The position numbers and the translations under genes were made by a program. Shown in pieces: positions 30,826-42,395 of a stretch of DNA of 64,000 nt. The first letter of the stretch is position 1. Every line of letters begins with the position of its first letter. The DNA is from Liopterus haemorrhoidalis (taxonomy: Eukaryota > Arthropoda > Insecta > Coleoptera > Dytiscidae): contig OZ020625.1 in the NCBI GenBank assembly GCA_963971575.1, positions 28,433,753 through 28,497,752 of the forward strand, in the 5' to 3' direction. The notes under the pieces were generated by a model. It searched no databases, had not been told where the DNA came from, and worked only from the letters and a program-made list of their open reading frames with translations.

Positions 30826-31221
30826 CAGTCTGGAATTACAACTAAATGGGAATTTCGTTCTTTTAGGTTGTCACGAGAAGGGACCTTGTTTGGGTTATTT
30901 CATTTTTCATGTTGGAATGTCAAAATTTAAAATTCCAGCAATGAAACCATGGAAACGAATGACATATGTCAAAATTTAATATTTTTTTTTTAATATTTTA
31001 TTGACAAAAAAATAAATAAATGGGAAATTTGTATTAAGAATGACACAAAAAATCAAAATATAAAGAAAATGACATTTTAAAATGATATTAACCTTAACCA
31101 AAAATGTTTATTGTAAGTATGATTTACAAAGCTTAAACAAAACGGTCGAAAAGCACGATTTAAACGATGAAAGTAACTAGATTGCAAAATCTAGTTCCGC
31201 CTAACCGTTTGGAACAGACTG
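30826..31221. mobile_element. MITE-B copy 2 inside HelA
   Basis: 396 bases with MITE-B ends. TA at 30824-30825 and 31222-31223. Uninterrupted HelA copies read AAACAAATATGTGCTCATCG here, so the TA is verified as a target duplication by an empty paralogue. Confidence 0.95.
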
Positions 31222-31566
31222 TATGTGCACATCGAAAAAAAAATATTTTTTTAAAATTCTGAGTAGAGTAAGAAATGAAAGCCCTTAGTACGTGGATTAA
31301 CGATCAAAATTTATTTTTGCAAAATAAATTATCTTGACGCGATTTTTGCCAAAATTGTGCAATAAAATATTTGGCCCACACCCTGTAGCCCAGATGGTTT
31401 AAACTAAAAATCTGAAAAAATTCTAAGTAATGTACATTGGTGTGAACCGGAATAGTACAACAGGAATTTTTGATCAGATTATATTTTTGGAAAATAACGC
31501 ATTTTTTTTGTTTTTTTGGCTAATAATGTACACAAGTTATAGCTTTGTAACACGCTTCACTAGAAG

Positions 31567-31641
31567 GTGTATGCTGGTCTAGTGGTTATGACGGGCTTTT
31601 TCACCCAACTAACTCGATCCGAACGGGATTGAACCCTGCAA
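31567..31641 (+). repeat. tRNA-like module inside HelA copy e
   Basis: TGGTCTAGTGGTTATGACG (A-box-like) and GGGATTGAACCC (B-box-like) at tRNA spacing, with a short GGG...CCC stem where the anticodon arm would be. Confidence 0.55.
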
Positions 31642-32140
31642 GAAGAGACAGTATTATTATTTTTTTTTTATGGTTTTTTATATTGTTTAAATTATATTTT
31701 CAAAATTCTAGTTATATTTTGGCAAATGTTGCATTTAATTTTTAAAAGCGTAAATTTAATAACCAGTGGAAATTGTTTAAATTATAATTTAATTCTGTTT
31801 CAATGTACACGAAATCAGACGGGCGGAGCTTATAACAACCAATGAAAGCCATAGGTGCAATTTTTAAAATTCTTAATGAACCTTGCTATATTAAAAAAAA
31901 AAAATACTGCACATATTTAGCAACCTAAATAATGGTATTAGGCGTTCCAATTAAAATTAACACAAAAAATATTTCAATATAAAATTTGTTTTGACATCCC
32001 AAATAATCATCATTCACTTACTAAATACCTGCAAAACCCTGAAATGTGGGAAAATTCACACTTCATCTCAATTTTTTTTAAATTGTTACTTTTTTTATGT
32101 TTTAAAAAAAATAGTGTAACTTATTTTTGACCATCGTATA

Positions 32141-32262
32141 TGTAACGTTTCCATGGTGATGAAAATATTAGGCCAAGTTATTTATACTCTGCTGCTAGAA
32201 TGTATTTTATATAAGTACTTTATGATGGCGGTCGGTCCTGTGGTGGCCACAGCTCATTTTTA
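32141..32262 (-). mobile_element. HelB copy 8, hairpin-end fragment
   Basis: From ATATGTAACGTTTCCATGG to the terminal GATGGCGGTCGGTCCTGTGG and CCACAGCT, followed by A/T. Only about 120 bases of the hairpin side. Confidence 0.85.
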
Positions 32263-33098
32263 TTCAATGGTATGAGCACGTCAATAGGTAAATAAAAAAT
32301 AAATTGGACCACGAGCAGAAAAAATAATTATGAAACACTACCTATGCTATACTTAATCAACAGAAATCTATTATTACATAGATAAACAAAATATTGTAAT
32401 GAAATTTTATGGCTATAACCAAAAATGATAATAAGGTATGTTAAATATATTTTTGTAATTGGTATTAATCAGCACTTAGTTACTGGAAGAGATAGCTTAT
32501 ATTTTAATTACAGACCAGTAGAACTCTGTTGATTTTGATGTTATTATAGAAGAAATATTATCCTGGACATCCAGTATTATGTTGGCTTCTTACACTTATT
32601 AAATACCTACAAAACCCTGAAATGTGTAAAAATTAAATCAATTTTCTTGAAGATAACGTTAAATTGTGGTTTTAGCGTAACTATTTTGTGGTCTTCAGAA
32701 TAAATCATTGAATTTTCCAGTGGCGAGGTAGGGAAAAAGTTGTTTTACAGGATGTTTTTATATATAATTTGCGATTAGGAATTTTTATAAACGGTAATGA
32801 TTCTTCTAACGACTCATTTAGATTTAACCAATTATGTGTGAGATAAAAGTTGTAATCTCATATTTGTTTCTTTGAATATTATTTATAAATAAACAAATTT
32901 TCTTAGAAAAAAAGGGCAATAATAATTTAATAGTCATTTAGGAATGCAAAAATATACATGTTTTTTTCTGTAGCCTTTAATAACTATCTTAATATTAGTA
33001 AACAAACATTTTTTAAATGTTACTAAGAATAAATGTACATCAAACTGATACAACATGTGATATGAAGTTACTTGTCATAACCTCCAAATGACGCGTCA
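32263..33098. other. Unassigned, with a HelA terminal fragment at 32597-32650
   Basis: ATTAAATACCTACAAAACCC then TGAAATGTGTAAAAATT is a solo HelA hairpin-side terminus with a damaged hairpin. Otherwise nothing recognised. Confidence 0.5.
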
Positions 33099-33100
33099 TA

Positions 33101-34282
33101 TAGTCGGATTGCTGATAGGTGACTGTTACATGTATGTATCAAGTAGTGCATTCATATAATAATCTAGTTACCATTTTTCAGCGATTTTAAAAATGTTTTT
33201 TGTTATTTGTCTTAGCTGTCAGTGTCTGTTAATAATATTAATTAATAGATCTTGCGGCCAATTAACAAATTCACAAACTTTAATTTTGAATCTGCTGGAA
33301 TATTTTAATTCCGAAAAAGAGAACAATGGGCCACTTATTTCTCTATCTTGTGTCCATCAAAGGCTGCTGCTTGCCTTAAAGATTTCGGAATCAACAATTC
33401 GTAGAATTATAAAATGTAATAAATCTGAACTTCTCACTAACAAAATCACGAGAAAACGAAGGAAATTAAAATTTGAACCAGTTTATTTTATTGATACATT
33501 GGCACAAATGTATGGTCATGAAGTACTAAGATTACCTCCTTATCACTGCCAGTTTAACCCCATTGAACTAATTTGGGGTATAACAAAAAATTATTAAGAT
33601 AGACATATTAGTCAGAACGGATATAGTGATAACGAAGTTTTGAAAATATGGCAAGTAGCCTGTGATCAAATTAATTGTGAAACTTGGGCAAAATCTGTTA
33701 AAAAAATCGAAAATTTAATAAATGAATGGTGGGAAAGGGAAAGGATTGTTGATGATATTAATCCAATAATAATAAATACAAGAAATGACAGCGATAGTTC
33801 AGATGACTACGATATCATGCATTACAGTCAGTAATTTAAAAAAAATAAAAATAAACATTTAAGTACAACTTGTAGCAATATATTATATGAATAAATATAT
33901 TTTTACTTAATATTTCATTACTTTGTACTTAGGGGAAACATAAAAATTTAATTTAATTAAACAACAAATTATAATCCAAAATTTACGTATGAGTATAAGT
34001 TTTTCCTTATTTATAATTATTACCTTAAAATTAATAATTTTGTTTGTTTGAGTACTGCTGTAAATTTATTTTCGTGCTCAAATTAGTAAAGATATCTACG
34101 AATCATTCCGTTTCTTTCTAATGCTTTGTTTTTTATTAAAATAATTTGGAAGGTTAGATGTCAACTTCATTATACGTTACTATGGGTATACAAATAATTA
34201 TAATGATATAGACAGAGAAAGCATATGTTATTGTATATCGATACTTGTAGCAACGAACAGTCACCTATCAGCAATCCGACTA
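33101..34282 (+). mobile_element. TagA copy B
   Basis: 1182 bases with TAGTCGGATTGCTGATAGGT at both ends and TA flanks at 33099-33100 and 34283-34284. Plus-strand transposase remnant. Confidence 0.93.
33193..33834 (+). pseudogene. TagA transposase remnant, copy B (best preserved)
   Basis: ATG 33193 to TAA 33834 with only one nonsense codon (TAA at 33595-33597, a Tyr in copies A and C). Order: leader, HTH (about residues 55-75, LKISESTIRRIIKCNKSE), basic patch (KITRKRRKLK), then directly the catalytic tail LPPYHCQFNPIELIWGITKN, then DQINCETWAKSVKK, and the acidic tail NDSDSSDDYD. As in A and C, the segment holding the first two catalytic Asp residues is missing. The long unbroken frame across three copies hints that the truncated product was intact when the family spread. 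It might have acted as a DNA-binding competitor, but that is speculation. Confidence 0.82.
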
Positions 34283-34489
34283 TAGTTTTGGTTTGATAGC
34301 ATTTGGATTTTCTTCAGTTGTTTTCTTAACACGTTTGCTATTAACCGGCAAATATTTGAGCCAGCATAAAGGATGGTTTCCAATTGACGTAGAACCTAGA
34401 AATAAAACGTAGAACGGAGGTTTGTTGCTTTGGTTTCCAATAAACTTAGAATATCGTGTTGAAACTCTTTCTAAAAGAAGTTTCTTAAA

Positions 34490-34712
34490 ATTTATTTTCG
34501 TGCTCTAATTAGTAAAGATATCTACGAATCATGTCGTTTCTTTCTAATGCATTGTTTTTTATTAAAATAATTTGGAAGGTTAGTTGTCAACTTGCGTCAC
34601 TATACGTTACTATGGGTATGTAAATAATTATAATGATATAGACAGAGAAAGCATATAGTATTGTACATCGATACTTGTAGCAACGAACAGTCATCTATCA
34701 GCAATCCGACTA
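34490..34712 (+). mobile_element. TagA partial copy D
   Basis: Repeats the last 220 bases of copy B (from TTTCGTGCTCTAATTAGTAA to the TAGTCGG end and TA) 205 bases farther on. No other end. It may be an abortive or deleted copy, or a local duplication. Confidence 0.85.
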
Positions 34713-34792
34713 TAGTGACTATCAAGAGGATAATATTATCCCATTGATAGTTATAGATAACAGCAAGGCGGAAATACCGGGCCTTAGTATAA

Positions 34793-34874
34793 ATTCCATG
34801 CCTGATCGGGATTCGAACCCGAGAACTTATCAACATAGGGCACGTGTGTTACCACTACGCTACGCAGGTCGGCC
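34793..34874 (-). mobile_element. SINE S1 head fragment, copy 3
   Basis: Minus strand: GCGTAGCGTAGTGGTAACAC and GGTTCGAATCCCG as in the S1 SINEs, but without the TTGTCCTGGCTAATTGCC body. Stem pairing is imperfect, so I prefer SINE remnant over tRNA gene. Confidence 0.7.
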
Positions 34875-35529
34875 AATTCAGTTTCATAAGAACTCTATTA
34901 TGAATGCAAAATAGAAAAAATACAAGCTATTTATTTTTAAAAAGTTTTTGAGGAGTGGTTAATTTTTTCCATGGACCAACGTTTGAGAAACACCGGTCTA
35001 TATATTCACATTTAAAATATACTCTGAAAAATACCCAGGCTTTAAAACTGTACAAAATAATAATAAAATACCTAACCGTCAAAACAAAATAATAATAAAT
35101 AATAAACTTTATTAAAGCGCCACACGTCTTTTAAACAAAACTAAAAGAAACAAAAGTGTTAAGATCACTTTCTTATGGTCCATCCCACAATTCGGATCTC
35201 CCCCCCCCCCCCCCCCTTCACCGCCTCACGAAATACTCTCACTTTGTCTGACACAGAAAACTCAGCCGAAACCGCAGGTCGTATTACAGGTTGTCTTACG
35301 TAATATCGCATACCTGTGAGTAATACCGGATTTTCAATTTTGAGCCGCTTCGGTTTGTTGATAATTAATTATTTATTATTTGTAATGTTTTTATAATTAT
35401 TGACTAAGATTATTCATTGAAATTTCCAAGAATTTACGCGAATAAATAAGTTTATTCTGATGTTTTCAGTTTTTGGTTTGGAAAAAAACACATTAATTAA
35501 TTATGGTAATATAATAAAAACCATAGAAT
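34875..35529. other. Unassigned, with a hAT-like end and an 18-C run
   Basis: GGACCAACGTTTGAGAAACA then CCGG at 34974-34996 is the inverse of a hAT start (CCGGTGTTTCTCAAACG). A run of about 18 C occurs at 35198-35216. No partner or frame. Confidence 0.35.
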
Positions 35530-35702
35530 CTTGAACCGTGGCTCTGTGGTAAAATGATTGATTACTGAAGATAAAGGTTCAAATCTCGGTGATAAATTTA
35601 AAATACTGCCGTGGGTCAAAAGGCAGAATTTTTCTTCTCATATGCGCCAGACGATAGGGGCGCCTTGAGACAATAATATCATCGGCAATATAAAAAGCGT
35701 TG
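35530..35702 (+). mobile_element. Possible SINE S3 (tRNA-like head)
   Basis: GTGGCTCTGTGGTAAAATGA (A-box-like) and AAAGGTTCAAATCTCGG (B-box-like) 35 bases apart, then a body ending in ATCATCGGCAATATAAAAA, reminiscent of the ATCGGC block of S2. No clear target duplication. Confidence 0.45.
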
Positions 35703-36046
35703 TAGCTAACTGAGTTTTTCATGATGCATTTGAAGTTCATTATGTCACATATGAGGTGTGTAAATTAAATAACCGGACTGATTACATCGGTCAACAGGAA
35801 TTTTGAGTCTGGGTCTGCATATCTGATTTTTATTTCTTCCACATTATTAATTAAAGAAAAAATAGTTTTACCCGAAAAAGTTTGCTTTTGTAGCTATCAG
35901 AATGAAATGGATTTTAAGAAAATTTCCCTTTTTTCAGACCTTTATTGTATGTAAAAATAATACAAACTTTTGTTATGAATTTGAATCAGTTTTATTTACA
36001 AGAAAACCATTCGAAACAAACAACTACTGTAACAGAATATATAAAA

Positions 36047-36460
36047 ACTTTAGAAATGATTATTTTTCGTATTTCTTCTGTGATTGCATGGACTTTCTCG
36101 CATTAGCCCCCAAATATAGTCCCCCATCATACTCTCATTGTATTGCCCCTGATAACGACGTTCAAAGTCCATCACGTCTTGATGAAAACGTTCACCTTGT
36201 TCTTCCGAATAAGTTTCCTTGTTATCTTTAAATTGGTCCAAGTACGCATGTAACATATGCACTTTAAGGGACATTCTGTAACCCATGAGTTTAAAGTTAT
36301 CAAGCATAGTTGCAATAAGCTCTTTGTAATTGTCTGCTCTGTTATTTCTGAGAAAACCATGTACCACTGCTTTCAGGCTTTCCTTTCATGAGTATTGAGT
36401 ATCTGTGAAAATTCGTCACTGGCCATTATTTTCTTTATTTGTGGTCCGACAAAAATAAAG
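36047..36460 (-). pseudogene. Fragment of a conserved multi-copy arthropod protein family of unknown function
   Basis: Minus strand. An upstream frame (36460 to about 36380) gives FVGPQIKKIMASDEFSQILN then THERKA; after a frameshift, ESLKAVVHGFLRNNRADNYK continues to 36050 with LMGYRMSLKVHMLHAYLDQF, EEQGERFHQDVMDFERRYQG and SMMGDYIWGLMRES. The FLGN.+A.NY, MSLK.H.LH..LD, GERFHQD and ERRYQG motifs are those of a family I remember as uncharacterised, repeated in many arthropod genomes and ending soon after a DYCWTL-like motif. That fits the C terminus here (HRRNTKNNHF). The function is unknown to me and a mobile-element origin is suspected. Frame break and lack of the N-terminal part make this a pseudogene. 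Confidence 0.65.
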
Positions 36461-37154
36461 GTAGCAAGGATATTTAGTATAACCGCCTATGCAAGGCGGT
36501 CGGAATCTCATGCATTCCTTCTGATTGGCGTCTTTTCATACACAGTTCTACAAAAAGTTTAAAAGCTGTCCCACTTCACAATGGAAATAAATTTCCATCT
36601 TTTCCTTTGGCTCATTCCGTAATGCTCAAAGAAAATTAAGAAAGTGTGAAAATGGTGCTTGAGAGTTTAAAGTATGATGACTATACCTAGCCAGTGATAG
36701 AGGATTTTAAGATGGTTGGTTTTCTAATGGGATACTTTCCCATGAGAAATCCAATCATTTTCTTGTTTTGATAAATTCGCCGCAAATATAGCAGGATGAG
36801 GTTATCTCGTGTTTACAACTTTTTGACGCCATTTTTTGGATCTGCCGCCACACAAAATGCGTTATATCGCTGCAATGCGTATGTGCATACCGACTATGAA
36901 CCACGTAAGTGAAATTCCACTTGCTTTCCACCCGCTCGTCCCCACCCTTACTTAATATAACGCGCTTCTCCTTATATGGTCATAAAAATAAATAAATGTA
37001 TATTGATCGTTGTAATATGTACAAAAGTAAAGTTTTTCAAAAATAATCGAAGGTTTTAGTTATTTTTCGATATAAAGAAACAGAAAATAGTCATTAAAAT
37101 AAAGACTCAAAAAAATTTTTTTTTTGTTGACCTGTGTTATTTAAAAAAAACATT
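36461..37154. other. Unassigned stretch
   Basis: CCGCCTATGCAAGGCGG near 36484 is a short palindrome. The upstream coding portion of the 36.0-36.5 kb family was not found. No other features. Confidence 0.4.
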
Positions 37155-37430
37155 CGAATAGAATTTTAATTCATTATTGTCTCCCTCAAAATAACTTCCT
37201 TGGGAAGCCACATAGCGCTGGAGACGGTTCTTCCAATCCTCATACCAGTTCTGGAACTCGGATACTGGAATAGCTTTCAGCTGGTCGGTTACGGACGATT
37301 GAATGTTTTCGAGTGTCCCAAAATGACGTCTTTAGAGGTGATTTTTCAATCTTGGGAAGAGGAAAAAGTCACATGGTCTCAAGTCAGGCGAATAAGGAAG
37401 CTGAGGAGCAACAGGAATGTTTTTACTACA
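37155..37430 (-). pseudogene. Mar4 transposase fragment (C-terminal)
   Basis: Minus strand: VAPQL..PYSPDLRPCDFFLF-like catalytic tail, then HFGTLENIQSSV, VSEFQNWYEDWKNRLQRYVA and SQGSYFEGDN. It corresponds to the back third of Mar4, including the third catalytic Asp, with one internal stop (HL stop RRHF). The plus-strand open frame over the same bases is a shadow. Confidence 0.8.
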
Positions 37431-37477
37431 CGTATATATGAAAAATAGAAAGAAGAAACGATACCTTTTTAAAAAAA

Positions 37478-38522
37478 TTGATGTGAAGTGTGAATTTTCA
37501 CACATTTCAGGGTCTTGCAGGTATTTAGTAACTGAATGATGATTATTTGGGGTGCCAAAACAAATTTTATGTCAAAATATTTTTTTATGAATTTTAATTC
37601 GAATGCCTAATACCATTATTTAAGTTTCTAAATATGTGCAGTATTTTTTTTATTATATAGCAAGGTTCATTAAGATTTTGAAAATTGCGCCTATGGCTTC
37701 CATTGGTTGCTTAAATCATAAGCCCCGCCCTCTGATTTCGTATACATTCAAACATAGAATTAAACTATAATTTCAAAACTTCCCACTGGTTATTAAATTT
37801 ACGTTTTTAAAAATTAAATGCAACATTTACCAAAATATAACTAGAATTGAGACAAAATAATTTAAAAAAAATAAAAATGAAAAAAAAAACAGAAAAATTA
37901 AAATTGACAGGAATCGAAATCTAGTTTGCAAATTACGAAGCGACGACACAACGCACTACGCTATGAGCGCTTACTTATCTACTTTTTTACATAGCGAATT
38001 AAATATTTAACAAATTTTAGTTACAAACACAAAAAATGCGTTATTTTCCAAAAATATAATCTGATCAAAAATTCCTTTTGTACTATTCTGGTTCACAGCA
38101 ATGTACATTACTTAGAATTTTTTCAGATTTTTAGTTTAAACCATCTGGGCTACAGGATGTGGGACAATTTTTTTTTTTTTTTTGGCAAAAATCGCGTCAA
38201 AATAATTTATTTTGCAAAAATAAAATTTTGATCGTTAATCCACATACTAAGGGCTTTCATTTGATACTCTACTCAGAATTTTAAAAACATTTTTTTTTTT
38301 TCGATGAGCACATATTTGTTTATATTTTTAGGGGGATATGTTTTTTAGATGTTTTAGTATTTTTCGTATGTGCGGGTCAAAGAGTTATATAAGCCTGCCA
38401 AATTTCAACTCTCTAGGTTTAGCTGTTTGGCTACAATTTTTACCGAACAGACAAACAGACAGACAGACAGACAGACGACAAAATGACGGTATAAGGGTTT
38501 TTGGTCATACCTACAAAACCCT
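37478..38522 (-). mobile_element. HelA copy f
   Basis: Minus-strand copy between A-runs. Hairpin end left, CAGA array at 38448-38477, and TACAAAACCCT at the right. Confidence 0.9.
37905..37972 (-). repeat. tRNA-like module inside HelA copy f
   Basis: Minus strand: ATAGCGTAGTGCGTTGTG (A-box-like) and GATTTCGATTCC (B-box-like). Shares TTTGCAAACTAG with copies d and g but differs elsewhere. Confidence 0.5.
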
Positions 38523-39034
38523 AAAAACGTACAAAAGGCTAATAATATATAAATAAAACTTGATTTTCCTCTGATTTTATTTTATTGAAAAGGCCCCGCG
38601 CTTACTAGGACCTGCCCTGCTTAGGAGTTGATAAAGATCTCAATCTTTTTAAAATTGTATCATAATCTACTTTACCTAAATATGTTACAGTTATTATCTA
38701 TTGTAGATTTATAGATTTCACATCTGCAAAATACAGATTTATTTTATAAAGTGACAGACAATATCTAAACACAATCTCCTTGTCACACTCCATTTCTCTG
38801 AATATATTTCGATAAGAAATCTATAAGAATTCCTTTTTAAAATTATGCACTGTTTACCATTTTGTACGGTGTTTATTTCTTAAGTTTATAAATAAATAAA
38901 ATAATAAATAATACATAAATATTCAACAACAAAGAAATTTATTCGCCTTAAAAACAGTGTTGTCAACTGATAGGTTTTTGATCGATGGATGATCTGGACT
39001 TATGTATTAACTGTATTTAAAGTTTAAGGTGAAT
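38523..39034. other. Unassigned stretch
   Basis: A+T-rich, no frame or repeat end recognised. Confidence 0.4.
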
Positions 39035-39092
39035 TAACACAGATCCTACATAAGAGTTATCTTGATAATATCTGTATTAACACAACTTACGT

Positions 39093-39921
39093 ATCATTTT
39101 CATTCTGGTGTTGGAAGCGTGGAACAAGAAATTCAACCAATAGGATCGCTCTATTTTAAAAAAACCCGTACCATGGTGTCGTAGGCGCGGTGTTACAAGC
39201 GAGGTGTCGCAAGTTCAGAAATTTCAACTCTAGCGCTGGCCGCACCGTCGAAATCATAGAAACAGATATATTTTGTCGGAATGGTGAGATCTTTAGCGAG
39301 ACACTAATATTAATTTCCTAAAAAAAATTAAAAAACGTAAATTGATGTAGCGAAATAGCGACTTTTACAATGTTGTCGGCAGTCATAAAGTTTATTATTA
39401 TGGAATCGGTTTCAAATATCTGGTCTGTAGAAATGTCATGCAGTGGGTATACTAATAATACACCCCCAAGCAGGGGCCAACAGAATCTTCATTCTAAACT
39501 GTGATGTCAAGTGAAAAAGATTGTGTATTAAGTTTTTTTCTTTTAATTGAAGTAACTGTCTGTGTTTGTTGTGTCTCATTTTTTGCAACAAGGTAAAATA
39601 ATCTCCCTGTTGCCTTCTGTTTCTATGCATATATGGGACGTACCCACCATCGTTTTTCTTCATATCGCAATAAGTCTAAATATGCATAAAAAAGAGCTAG
39701 ACGTCTCCTTCGATTTGATGAAATATTTAATGAAATTGAATAACCGTTTACTCCAAACACTTGTATAAACTTTTAGGTTAGATTTGGGTTAGATACAAAT
39801 GTTGTTAAAACCGAAAACGCGCACTTATCACGCCTCCAACCCCACCATGAAATTCGAACTTGTAAATATAACACCACGCCTCTCACCCCTGTCGCGCCTT
39901 TAGCACTACCATGAAAATGAT
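39093..39921 (-). mobile_element. PifB copy 2, nested in Mar5
   Basis: About 829 bases, the reverse complement of copy 1 with matching ATCATTTTCAT ends. It interrupts the Mar5 leader about 55 bases from its terminus. Confidence 0.8.
39436..39733 (-). pseudogene. PIF/Harbinger N-terminal fragment, copy 2
   Basis: Minus-strand frame from 39663 reads RNRRQQGDYFTLLQKMRHNK and then HRQLLQLKEK. The preceding RRRLALFY and WWxRPI part is in another frame, as in copy 1 at 18271. It ends at PAWGCIISIPTA after running into the shared non-coding tail. Same lesion, opposite orientation. Confidence 0.65.
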
Positions 39922-40603
39922 ACATTAAACGTTGAATACTGCAGTGTGTTCATAAATAGATTGATAGGCGTTTGATTTTCCCGCTCATTAAATTAATAGA
40001 TCAGTCTAATCACGTGGTCCGCATGACGTCATCTCACATCTTGGAGATGTAACAAAATGCTAGAGCCATATATGGAAATAAATTTAAGATCGTAGCGCTG
40101 CGGTGGTTAATTTTGAAACGTAGGTAGAGGGTACTTAATGTTATTGTTACATAGCTGTGAAAGTAAAATTATACGAATAAATATATTTTACAATATTTTG
40201 TGGACCTGTTTTACTATTTTATCAACAAGTATCAGGTCGTCAAGGATGAAATTTGTAGTAATAATATTGACAACATTAACAGCTTATTATTTGACATTGG
40301 CTTAATATTTTACCGATGTTTTTTTTTTTTTTTTTTGTTGGAAAGTTACACTTCTCGCCTGTTTAAAGAAATCATTTTATGCTCTAAAAAATATCAAAAA
40401 CTATTTTAAAAAATTAATTTTGTTGAAAATGGAACGGTCAGAAATTCGCACTATTATAAAGTATGAGTTCTTACGTGGAACTACGGCATCGCAGACCGCG
40501 CGAAACATTAATAGTGTATTTGGTTCTAGTGTTACTACGCAGCATACAATATCAAATTGGTTCGCCAAATTTTGTACAGGTAGCTTAAAAACAAAAAAAA
40601 AAA

Positions 40604-41578
40604 TTGATGTGAAGTGTGAATTTTCACACATTTCTGGGTTTTGCAGGTATTTAGTAACTGAACGATGATTATTTGGGATGCCAAAACAAATTTTATGTCA
40701 AAATATTTTTTTATGAATTTTAATTCGAATGCCTAATACCATTATTTAAGTTTCTAAATATATGCAGTATTTTTTTTATATAGCAAAGTTCATTAAGATT
40801 TTGAAAATTGCACCTATGGCTTCCATTGGTTGCTTACATCATAAATCCCGCCCTTTGATTTCGTCAAACATAGAATTAAATTATAATTTCAACACTTTCC
40901 ACTGGTTATTAAATTTACGCTTTTAAAAATTAAATGCAACATTTACCAAATATAACTAGAATTTTAACAAAATAATTTAAACAAAATAAAAATGCAAAAA
41001 AAAAACAAAAAATAAAATCAACAGGATTCGAACCCTAGTTTGCAAGTTAAGTTATATTATTAAGCGTACGACAAATCCAAGCCCGCCACGAGAGCTACTG
41101 ATCTGGAATGTTGCACAACGTATTAAATAGTTAACATATTTTGGTTAAAAATACAAAAAATGCATTATTTTCCGAAAACATAATCTGATCAAAAATTCCT
41201 GTTGTACTATTCCGGTTCACACCAATGTACATTACTTAGAATTTTTTCAGATTTTTAGTTTAAACCATCTGGGCTACAGGGACACCTGTGGGACAAAAAA
41301 TTTTTTGCACAATTTTGGCAAAAATCGCATCAAAATAATTTATTTTGCAAAAATAAAATTTTGATCGTTAATCCACGTACTAAAGGCTTTAATTTGATAC
41401 CCTACTCAGAATTATAAAAAAATATTTTTTTTTCGATGAGCACATATTTGTTTATATTTTTAGAGGGATATGTTTTTTAGATGTTTTAGTATTTTTCCTA
41501 TGTGCGGGTCAAAGAGTTGTATAAGCATGCCAAATTTCAACTCTCTAAGTTTAGCCGTTTGGCTACAATTTTTACCGA

Positions 41579-41612
<34 letters not shown>

Positions 41613-41659
41613 GACAAAATGACGGTATAAGGGTTTTTTGGTCATACCTACAAAACCCT
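40604..41659 (-). mobile_element. HelA copy g, nested in Mar5
   Basis: Complete minus-strand copy. Hairpin terminus follows an A-run in the Mar5 coding region; the CAGA array is at 41579-41611 and the terminus TACAAAACCCT at the right. Confidence 0.92.
41019..41096 (-). repeat. tRNA-like module inside HelA copy g
   Basis: B-box-like GGGTTCGAATCCTG is perfect here, while the A-box region (GTGGCGGGCTTGGATTTG) is weak. Shares TTTGCAAACTAG-like sequence with copies d and f. Confidence 0.5.
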
Positions 41660-42104
41660 AAAAACTGGCTCATCGATCACAGCAGAAATATACTGCAACC
41701 AACTGGACGAAATGATGCAAAAACTTAAAGAAAAACAGCCTAGATTGATCAACAGATCGACTTCTATCTTATTGCATGATAACGCTAAACCACTGCATAA
41801 ATGACTGTGGCAACTCTACAGGAATTGGAGTTGGAACTTCTTCATTATCCTCCATACTCACCAGACCTAGTCTCCACTGACTACCACTTCTTTCGCAATT
41901 TGAACAACTTTTTAATAGGAAAACAGTTTAATTCCGACAATGCTGTAAAACTGGCCTTCCAGGAATTAATTGACTCTTGTCCGCCAGGGTTTTATACCAC
42001 CGCCCTGAACAACCTGCCGCTTATATGGCAAAAGTGTATAAACAATATGGGTGTTTACTTTGGATCTGATTCTGCTAGTTAACACTAATGTAGGATCTGT
42101 GTTA

Positions 42105-42395
42105 ACTCAGATTAAGTAAATGCAGAATTGCAGCATCATGTTACGCACTAGGGTATATTAGATACTAGAACTTATGAAATGATAAATTCTATTTGAAATC
42201 CCATGGTATTTGTGTTTCAGTAACGATATAGCACGGAGAAAGCGAATTCTTACTTTTTGATTTTTTTGTGAAATTTAAATTATAAAGTTATGTAAGAAAA
42301 TGCGTTAATACAAACAGCTGTTTATTTCTGCAGATGTAGTTCAGTGACGACACTTATTATTCTAATTCTATTCAATCAGAACAATATAAAAAAAA
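42105..42395. other. Unassigned stretch
   Basis: Nothing recognised between Mar5 and HelB copy 9. Confidence 0.4.

Larger units (their letters stand above)
30729..32072 (+). mobile_element. HelA copy e, with MITE-B inserted
   Basis: Starts inside the family (TTGAAATTTGGCATGCTTG); the AGGG terminus and array are missing. It is interrupted by MITE-B at 30826-31221 and ends with the usual hairpin and T-run. Confidence 0.85.
40429..42082 (+). pseudogene. Mar5 mariner transposase, split by HelA
   Basis: Front piece, ATG 40429: MERSEIRTIIKYEFLRGTTA then INSVFGSSVTTQHTISNWFA and KFCTGSLK, a mariner first HTH. HelA copy g enters in the A-run after SLKTK. Back piece, from 41666: SITAEIYCNQLDEMMQKLKE, LLHDNAKPLHK (second catalytic Asp, then a stop), then in another frame MTVATLQELELELLHYPPYS and PDLVSTDYHFFRNLNNFL (third Asp), ending NNMGVYFGSDSAS at TAA 42082. 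The middle, with the first catalytic Asp, is missing. The stretch HYPPYSPDL...TDYHFFRNL is typical of SETMAR-type mariners. Confidence 0.85.
39037..42102 (+). mobile_element. Mar5 mariner carrying two nested insertions
   Basis: ACACAGATCCTACATAAG at 39037 and its inverse ending at 42102, each bounded by TA. PifB copy 2 (39093-39921) and HelA copy g (40604-41659) lie inside. Removing them leaves about 1.18 kb, close to a mariner with a modest internal loss. Confidence 0.85.

Noticed and set aside
37200..37448. 82-codon plus-strand frame (and 21673-21921 on the minus strand)
   Set aside because: Antisense shadows of the Mar4 C-terminal coding sequence.
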